Below, piece after piece: positions 33,400 through 38,015 of a stretch of DNA of 38,015 nucleotides. Each line of letters opens with the position of its first letter. Within the stretch, counting starts at the first letter, position 1. The notes beneath the pieces are model-generated. The model worked only from the letters and a program-made list of their open reading frames with translations. It was not told the DNA's origin and did no database searches. The stretch is from contig CAIWCL010000356.1 of NCBI GenBank assembly GCA_903911205.1, forward strand, positions 1-38,015, read 5' to 3'. Position numbers and translations under genes: made by a program. Origin of the DNA: an uncultured bacterium. Lineage in GTDB: Bacteria > Planctomycetota > Phycisphaerae > Phycisphaerales > SM1A02.

Positions 33400-34866
33400 A
33401 TGGAAGCTGACACTCCGCTCGGGCATCCGAATCTCCCCCACCCGCATCGCATCGATTGGGGTCACCGCGTCGCGAAGGCATTCGCGGTGTTGGGAACGCT
33501 CGCGCTTCTCTTCCTGCTCTTCTTTGCCCCGCACGGCGAGAAGGCCGCGCACGCGATCGCTGCAACATGGTGGGTCGGTGTGTTGCCCTTCGGTTTCTTG
33601 CTTACCGCGATCGCAGTGTTCCCGCTGTTGCCAGGGATCTCGCACTGGTGGCATTCGAACCTCAACCGCTATGTCGTCTCGCTGCTGGCCGCGGGAAGTG
33701 CGCTCTGGTTCATCGGCGCGACGGAAGGCGCGATCGGCGTAGGAAACGCGCTGCACCACGCCGTGCCCGCGGAATACGTGCCGTTCATGTCGCTCCTCTT
33801 TGCGCTCTACGTGATCGCGGGTGGTTTGCGCATTGAGACGCCGTTTGATGGACGCACGCGCGAGAATCTCTCGATCCTGGCGGTTGGCGCGATCGTCGCG
33901 AGTTTCGTCGGTACGACGGGTGCCGCGATGGTGCTCATTCGCCCACTGCTTGAGTCGATTCGCCGCCGCAAGTATCGCGCGCACTCTGTCATCTTCTTTA
34001 TCTTCATCGTCTGCAACTGTGGCGGCTGCCTCCTACCGATCGGCGATCCGCCGCTCTTCATGGGCTATCTCCGCGGTGTTCCGTTCTTCTGGACCATGGG
34101 CCTTTGGAAGGAATGGCTTATTGTCAACGGCTTGCTCCTCGTGGCCTACGCCGCGATTGACGCGCACCTCTTCAAGAAGGAACGGCGCGACGTGCAGAAG
34201 GCTGACGACCACAAGCGCTTCCGACTCGAGGGTGGCATCAACATTCCGTTGCTCGCGGCAGCGATTGCGGCGGTTGCGTTGGTCGTTCCGGGCGCGAAAC
34301 TTCTTGGCTCGAACTTCGTGGCACCCGCCTTCGCCCGCGAAGGGATTCTGCTTGGGCTCGCAGGCCTCAGCATGTGGCTGACACCGAAGGCCGTGCGGCA
34401 GGCAAACCGCTTCGAGTTCGGCGCGATCATCGAAGTCGCCGCGATCTTCATCGGCATCTTCATCGCGATGCAAACGCCGCTCGCGGTGCTTTCCGCGAAA
34501 GGACCAGATCTGGGTATCGAGTCGCCGATCGCGTTCTACTGGATCACTGGCGCCCTCTCGAGTTTCCTCGATAACGCGCCGACGTATGTCGTCTTCATGC
34601 AGGTCGCATCGACGTTGCCGCACGTCGCGAGTGAGACGTACATCCAGATCACCGGCGGCGAGATTCGCGAAGATCTCCTCACCGCGGTCTCGCTCGGCGC
34701 AGTCTTCATGGGCGCCAACACCTACATCGGCAACGGGCCGAACTTCATGGTGAAAGCGATCGCCGAGAGCGAAGGCGTCGCCATGCCGAGTTTCTTCGGC
34801 TACATGGCGTGGTCGGTCGGCATTCTCGTGCCGCTCCTCGCGCTTGCCGAAATCTTCTTCCCGTGA
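33400..34866 (+). CDS. Sodium:proton antiporter-like permease (NhaD/CitMHS superfamily)
   Basis: A 488-aa membrane protein with about 12 hydrophobic helices, such as VAKAFAVLGTLALLFLLFFA, ILAVGAIVASFVGTTGAAMV and EVAAIFIGIFIAMQTPLAVL. The stretches SFVGTTGAAMVLIRPLL and SSFLDNAPTYVVFMQVAS correspond to the two helix-break/ion-site regions of NhaD/ArsB/CitMHS transporters. The NCGGCLLPIGDPPLFMGYLRG segment is typical of the 'sodium:proton antiporter' subfamily. It probably exchanges sodium for protons, though some members carry organic acids. Divergent from the NHL operon, with 51 bases between starts; convergent with the deacetylase gene. Confidence 0.88.
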   Translation: MEADTPLGHPNLPHPHRIDWGHRVAKAFAVLGTLALLFLLFFAPHGEKAAHAIAATWWVGVLPFGFLLTAIAVFPLLPGISHWWHSNLNRYVVSLLAAGSALWFIGATEGAIGVGNALHHAVPAEYVPFMSLLFALYVIAGGLRIETPFDGRTRENLSILAVGAIVASFVGTTGAAMVLIRPLLESIRRRKYRAHSVIFFIFIVCNCGGCLLPIGDPPLFMGYLRGVPFFWTMGLWKEWLIVNGLLLVAYAAIDAHLFKKERRDVQKADDHKRFRLEGGINIPLLAAAIAAVALVVPGAKLLGSNFVAPAFAREGILLGLAGLSMWLTPKAVRQANRFEFGAIIEVAAIFIGIFIAMQTPLAVLSAKGPDLGIESPIAFYWITGALSSFLDNAPTYVVFMQVASTLPHVASETYIQITGGEIREDLLTAVSLGAVFMGANTYIGNGPNFMVKAIAESEGVAMPSFFGYMAWSVGILVPLLALAEIFFP

Positions 34867-34905
34867 TTGCAACCGCTTTGTTTTCGGCCGAATACACCGG
34901 GTCAA

Positions 34906-34965
34906 AAATCACGGGCGCCGAAATCACGGGCGCCGAAATCACGGGCGCCGAAATCACGGGCGCCG
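34906..34965. repeat. Four perfect copies of a 15-bp tandem repeat
   Basis: The unit AAATCACGGGCGCCG is repeated four times without a mismatch. It lies between the convergent antiporter and deacetylase genes, and the deacetylase TGA (minus strand) is inside the last unit. Each unit contains the palindrome GGCGCC. The period of 15 bases is a multiple of three, so changes in copy number would not alter frame in any overlapping reading. Confidence 0.95.
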
Positions 34966-35715
34966 CGTCCCTCGCGAGGCTGCCGCTTCCGCCAAGTCGC
35001 ACATGCGACGAACGGCGAAACCTCGTTGCGCGGCGAGGTCGAGGAGTGCAGCGGTCACGGCCAGCGTGTGTGCTTCCGCGTCAGCACGATTGGTCTCTCG
35101 ATCGTGGCTATGCAGGAGGACAACACCCCCACCTGCGGAATCCACTGCGCGAACGACCTCTTCGACAGACGGACACGTAGAAAACGTATCGCCCGAATCG
35201 TGTGTCCAAAGATCGAAGGAAAGTCCGAGGTTTCGGGCGGCGAGATAGGTCGCAACGGTGACGCGCCCGCAAGGTGGTCGGAATCGCTGCGCACGACGCC
35301 CGGCAGCGGCACACACGGCGAGACCGTTGCACAGATCCGCGCACGCAGTCTTCGCGGCGACGCGATAGGCATCCAAATGCCCAAAGGAGTGCGTCGCAAT
35401 CTCATGCCCATCGCGTACGAGTTCGTCCACGCGTTCACGCTGGCCTTCCGCGCGGGATTCGAGCAGGTAGAACGTCGCCGTTGCGCCGCGCGTTCGCAAA
35501 AGTTCCACGATGGCCGTCTGCATGCGCGTCGACGGCCCATCGTCATAGGTCAACACCAGTGAACCTCGACTCGCTTCCGCCAGTCGCCGCCGCAGCCGTG
35601 GGCGTACGACCGCATGGCCAATCGCGATACCTCCGATCCGAAGCATCGGAAGCAGTACGAGACCTGCCGCGAAGCACGCGAGCGCGAGACCTGCGGTGGA
35701 GATAGACACGATCAA
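34954..35715 (-). CDS. Polysaccharide deacetylase (NodB-type), membrane-anchored
   Basis: A 253-aa protein with an N-terminal membrane helix (AGLALACFAAGLVLLPML). NodB motifs are present in order: TYDDGPS (metal-binding aspartates), ATHSFGH (two metal histidines), RPPCGR in place of the usual RPPYG, DLWTHDSGDT and LLHSHD. It would remove acetyl groups from an N- or O-acetylated polysaccharide at the cell envelope. Start is TTG 35715, with AAGG five to six bases upstream; GTG 35709 is an alternative. Its stop codon is created within a 15-bp tandem repeat, so the extreme C terminus (SRGTRRP) may be strain-variable. Confidence 0.9.
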   Translation of the reverse strand: MIVSISTAGLALACFAAGLVLLPMLRIGGIAIGHAVVRPRLRRRLAEASRGSLVLTYDDGPSTRMQTAIVELLRTRGATATFYLLESRAEGQRERVDELVRDGHEIATHSFGHLDAYRVAAKTACADLCNGLAVCAAAGRRAQRFRPPCGRVTVATYLAARNLGLSFDLWTHDSGDTFSTCPSVEEVVRAVDSAGGGVVLLHSHDRETNRADAEAHTLAVTAALLDLAAQRGFAVRRMCDLAEAAASRGTRRP

Positions 35716-35761
35716 GAAATCCTTCGGTCACCTAAGACCCATATGGACGCGGCGTCTCAAA

Positions 35762-36565
35762 CTATCGCGTCGCGGCAGAGGTACCCGCACGTACCTTTCC
35801 GGTACCGGGGTCTTTCTTCGCCATCGACGCATAAATGACACTTTGCACGATGACGCTTTCGCCAAGGAGGCGACCAACACGCTCCGTCGCCTGATCGAGC
35901 GTCTTGAACTTGTCCGCATCGAGTTCTGCCTCGAACATATCAAGCGAGTTTTCGACCGCAAGCATCATGCTCGCAACCACCGCCCACTGATGTCGCGTTT
36001 GCGGCCAGTATTCGTTGGATTGAACGAGTTCGATCGGAACGGTCACACGCCAACCGTCATCCGTTTCAAACAGCGCCACGAAACCACCCGCAACGGGTGC
36101 TCCGTCGTACTCCAGTGTTGCCGTACCGTCGCCAAGATCCTCGGCGGCGAGTTTCGCCCGCGACTCATCCAAGAACTTGAATGGATCCGTCACCGCGCGC
36201 TCCACGATCGGACCAAATCCGAAGCGATCGCTCATGCGTTCAAGCTGCGATTGGGATTTCGCGAGGTCCTTCGCGTAACGCTCCTTCAACTTGCGGCTCA
36301 CGCGCCCAAGTTGGCCGAGCATGTCAGAAAGCTTCGCCTTGACATCTCCAATCGCGCTCGCCTCCGTCACTCCATCTTCAAACTCCACGTCGCGCGCCGC
36401 GATATCGATGAACTGCGGAAGATCCTCGGGACGACCATCCTGAACCGCCTTCTGCACGGAGTCGAGAAGTTGCTCCGGCGTCGAGGTGTCGTACGTGGGG
36501 TCCGAACAACCAAACGCCACAAGCACCACCGAAAAGGCCATGCATCTCTTCATGAGCAGCTTCAT
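35762..36565 (-). CDS. Lipoprotein of unknown function
   Basis: About 267 aa from ATG 36565, chosen for AAGG five bases upstream. The start MKLLMKRCMAFSVVLVAFGC is a lipoprotein-type signal with a loose lipobox before Cys20. The mature part begins with TPEQLLDSVQKAVQDGRPED, followed by helical, charged sequence (GRVSRKLKERYAKDLAKSQS) and a mixed C-terminal part. I recognise no family. It is located in the envelope if lipidated. Divergent from thiS, 163 bases apart; an upstream extension of the frame to 36775 overlaps the thiS start and is probably not used. Confidence 0.75.
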   Translation of the reverse strand: MKLLMKRCMAFSVVLVAFGCSDPTYDTSTPEQLLDSVQKAVQDGRPEDLPQFIDIAARDVEFEDGVTEASAIGDVKAKLSDMLGQLGRVSRKLKERYAKDLAKSQSQLERMSDRFGFGPIVERAVTDPFKFLDESRAKLAAEDLGDGTATLEYDGAPVAGGFVALFETDDGWRVTVPIELVQSNEYWPQTRHQWAVVASMMLAVENSLDMFEAELDADKFKTLDQATERVGRLLGESVIVQSVIYASMAKKDPGTGKVRAGTSAATR

Positions 36566-36728
36566 GTGCACCTTCGCGAGCCCCCGCGCGTTGACCGCCG
36601 CGGGGCGATACACCGCCGCACTGGGGATCCGTGCAGACTGCAGAACTTGGCGGAGAGTTGCTCCCAAGGCGCTCAACATGGCCGCGAGTGTAGTCCGAAG
36701 ATGTCGGTTCCCGCATAGCATCCCAACC

Positions 36729-36944
36729 ATGAACTGCGCGGAGATTGAGATCACTCTGAACGGTGTCGCCACCAACGTTCCCGTCGGAACGAGTGTCGCC
36801 GACCTCGTCCGTCGCGTCCTCCCGGACGCCCGGGCCTACGCCGTCGAACTCAATCGAGCGGTACTCTCCCGCCGCGACCACGCGACACGGACGGTCCACC
36901 AGGGCGATGCCGTCGAGGTCGTCACACTCGTCGGTGGCGGTTGA
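36729..36944 (+). CDS. thiS: Thiamine biosynthesis sulfur carrier protein ThiS
   Basis: A 71-aa ubiquitin-like protein. It begins [20 protein letters not shown], contains [11 protein letters not shown] and [19 protein letters not shown], and ends [10 protein letters not shown]. The terminal Gly-Gly is the site that is adenylated and thiocarboxylated, so the tail agrees with ThiS (usual length 65-70). It delivers sulfur to ThiG for the thiazole ring. thiG follows about 100 bases downstream; no ThiF, ThiH/ThiO or ThiE gene is in the window. No clear Shine-Dalgarno sequence is seen. Confidence 0.92.
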   Translation: MNCAEIEITLNGVATNVPVGTSVADLVRRVLPDARAYAVELNRAVLSRRDHATRTVHQGDAVEVVTLVGGG

Positions 36945-37044
36945 TCCCGTTCACCACCGCTCCTTGGAAATCCCGAAATTTCGTCACCGCGACTGCGCTG
37001 CCCCAATCAGCCTCATGCCAGTCTCACTGAAGCCCGTCCCACTC

Positions 37045-37905
37045 ATGAATGCCTCCACCTCCATCACTGTTCCGCCGCTGACCATTGCAGGCTTCACGCT
37101 GAAGAGCCGACTCGTTACAGGAACGGGCAAGTACCGCGATTACGAAACGATGCAACGGGCGCTCGATGTGAGCGGCTGCGATGCGGTCACCGTCGCCGTG
37201 CGACGAGAGCGACTCGTCGACGCGCAAGGCCGTTCGCTTCTCGACTTCCTTGATCTGGCGCGCTACACGATTCTGCCGAACACCGCCGGTTGCTTCAGTG
37301 CAGAGGATGCGATTCGCGTGGCGCGACTCGGGCGCGAGATTCTCGACTCCGTCGACAATCCTGGGAAACACTGGGTCAAACTCGAAGTACTCGGCGATCG
37401 CAAGACGCTCCTCCCTGATCCAGTCGGAACACTCGAAGCGTGCCGAGAACTCGTGAAAGATGGCTTCACTGTGCTCTGCTACTCGAGCGACGATCCGATC
37501 ATGGCGGTTCGGTTGCGCGATGCAGGTGCCGCGAGTGTCATGCCTGCGGGGAGCCCGATCGGCTCCGGACGCGGTATCGCGAATCCCGCAAACATCGCGC
37601 TCATTCTCGAACTTCTCAAGGATCCAACAGCAGGTGGTGATGCTTCTTATCCCGTGATTGTCGACGCTGGCGTTGGAACGCCGAGTGATGTGACACTCGC
37701 AATGGAACTCGGCGCGGATGGCGTGTTGCTCAACACGGGTATCGCGCACGCGAAGGACCCTGTGCGCATGGCCCACGCGATGCGACTTGCGCTCGACGCG
37801 GGCTATCACGGCGCTCGCAGCGGCCGTATCGAACGAAAGTTGCACGCGAGCGCGTCGAGCCCGTGGCAAGGTTCGATCGCGTCGGTGGTGATTCCGGGCG
37901 AGTAA
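37045..37905 (+). CDS. thiG: Thiazole synthase ThiG
   Basis: About 286 aa. It begins [20 protein letters not shown] and carries the family blocks [46 protein letters not shown] (with the Schiff-base lysine in VKLEV) and [13 protein letters not shown]. It ends in [20 protein letters not shown] and [18 protein letters not shown]. ThiG is a TIM-barrel enzyme that condenses deoxyxylulose phosphate, dehydroglycine and the ThiS thiocarboxylate into thiazole phosphate. Two in-frame ATGs lie near the start (37015 and 37045), neither with a clear ribosome-binding site; 37045 puts the normal number of residues before the barrel. Confidence 0.94.
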   Translation: MNASTSITVPPLTIAGFTLKSRLVTGTGKYRDYETMQRALDVSGCDAVTVAVRRERLVDAQGRSLLDFLDLARYTILPNTAGCFSAEDAIRVARLGREILDSVDNPGKHWVKLEVLGDRKTLLPDPVGTLEACRELVKDGFTVLCYSSDDPIMAVRLRDAGAASVMPAGSPIGSGRGIANPANIALILELLKDPTAGGDASYPVIVDAGVGTPSDVTLAMELGADGVLLNTGIAHAKDPVRMAHAMRLALDAGYHGARSGRIERKLHASASSPWQGSIASVVIPGE

Positions 37906-37917
37906 GGGCCTCATTAT

Positions 37918-38015
37918 TTTCGCGGTCGCCGCTGCGGCGGCTCCCTCTGGCGAGGTCGACGCCAAAGCGAGCGCTCGTTTCTTTCGCGGTCGCCGCTGCG
38001 GCGGCTCCCTCTGGC
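37918..38015. repeat. Two 34-bp direct repeats flanking a 30-bp spacer at the window edge
   Basis: The 34-bp sequence beginning TTTCGCGGTCGCCGCTGCGG is found at 37918-37951 and again, identically, at 37982-38015, where the window ends. The 30 bases between them are unrelated. The unit contains a short palindromic core (CCGCTGCGG). It begins 13 bases after the thiG stop. It may be the start of a longer array or a dispersed intergenic repeat; the sequence beyond the edge is not visible. Confidence 0.85.

Noticed and set aside
33349-33984. N-terminal extension of the NHL-repeat frame
   Set aside because: It runs antisense into the divergent antiporter gene and lacks protein-like sequence; a signal peptide starts at 33348 or slightly later.
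34809-35180. Plus-strand frame encoding repeated EITGA pentapeptides
   Set aside because: The repeats are a by-product of the 15-bp tandem repeat; the rest is antisense to the deacetylase and there is no ribosome-binding site.
37918-38015. Firm CRISPR call for the edge repeats
   Set aside because: Only two units and one spacer are visible and no cas gene is in the window; kept as a repeat and flagged as a finding.

Overview
The window looks like a chromosomal segment of a planctomycete, most likely class Phycisphaerae. The reasons are the GC-rich coding, two secreted proteins with C-terminal dockerin-like EF-hand pairs, a sigma factor of the ECF-like type common in this phylum, large prepilin-type proteins with the 'RAFTxxELL' style of N terminus, and Gfo/Idh and SUMF1-type secreted proteins. 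This taxonomic call is inferred from protein style and not from a marker gene. I see no phage, transposon or plasmid functions.

Layout. (1) 1-2028, minus strand: a secreted seven-repeat RCC1-like propeller with a dockerin-like tail runs off the left edge, preceded by an ECF-type sigma factor. (2) 2095-19937, minus strand: a large envelope-machine locus, transcribed GspE/PilB (second copy), PilT, GspE/PilB, GspF/PilC, then six prepilin-like proteins in the order G-like, G-like, H-like, I/V-like, J-like, K-like, closed by a perfect 11-bp terminator hairpin. The last gene encodes a giant (1761 aa) GspK-like protein. Pseudopilin order is that of type II secretion, while PilT is a type IV pilus component. 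(3) 20140-24461, plus strand: CoaB, NAD-type 6-phosphogluconate dehydrogenase, tRNA-Leu(UAA), an exported MsrB-MsrA fusion and an ApbE flavin transferase. (4) 24499-29054, minus strand: a Tat-exported Gfo/Idh/MocA oxidoreductase, a SUMF1-domain protein and a choice-of-anchor-B/LVIVD-repeat protein with a dockerin-like tail. (5) 29224-33348, minus strand: a tightly coupled three-gene operon of an NHL beta-propeller, a YtkA-like lipoprotein and a MauG-type di-haem cytochrome c peroxidase. (6) 33400-37905: an NhaD/CitMHS-type antiporter (+), a NodB-type deacetylase (-), a lipoprotein (-), and thiS-thiG (+). The right edge holds two copies of a 34-bp direct repeat.

How the genes work together: the pilus/secretion proteins form one assembly module, joined within the prepilin part by one-base TGATG overlaps. 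The propeller/YtkA/peroxidase trio is the best candidate for an uncharacterised functional unit. The exported methionine sulfoxide reductase and ApbE form a small envelope redox pair. ThiS and ThiG cooperate in making the thiazole of thiamine. Non-coding signals include two short GC hairpins sitting directly in front of ribosome-binding sites, a long inverted repeat over the apbE stop codon, and a terminator-like hairpin in the leader of the SUMF1 gene. No gap between called genes exceeds about 275 bases.
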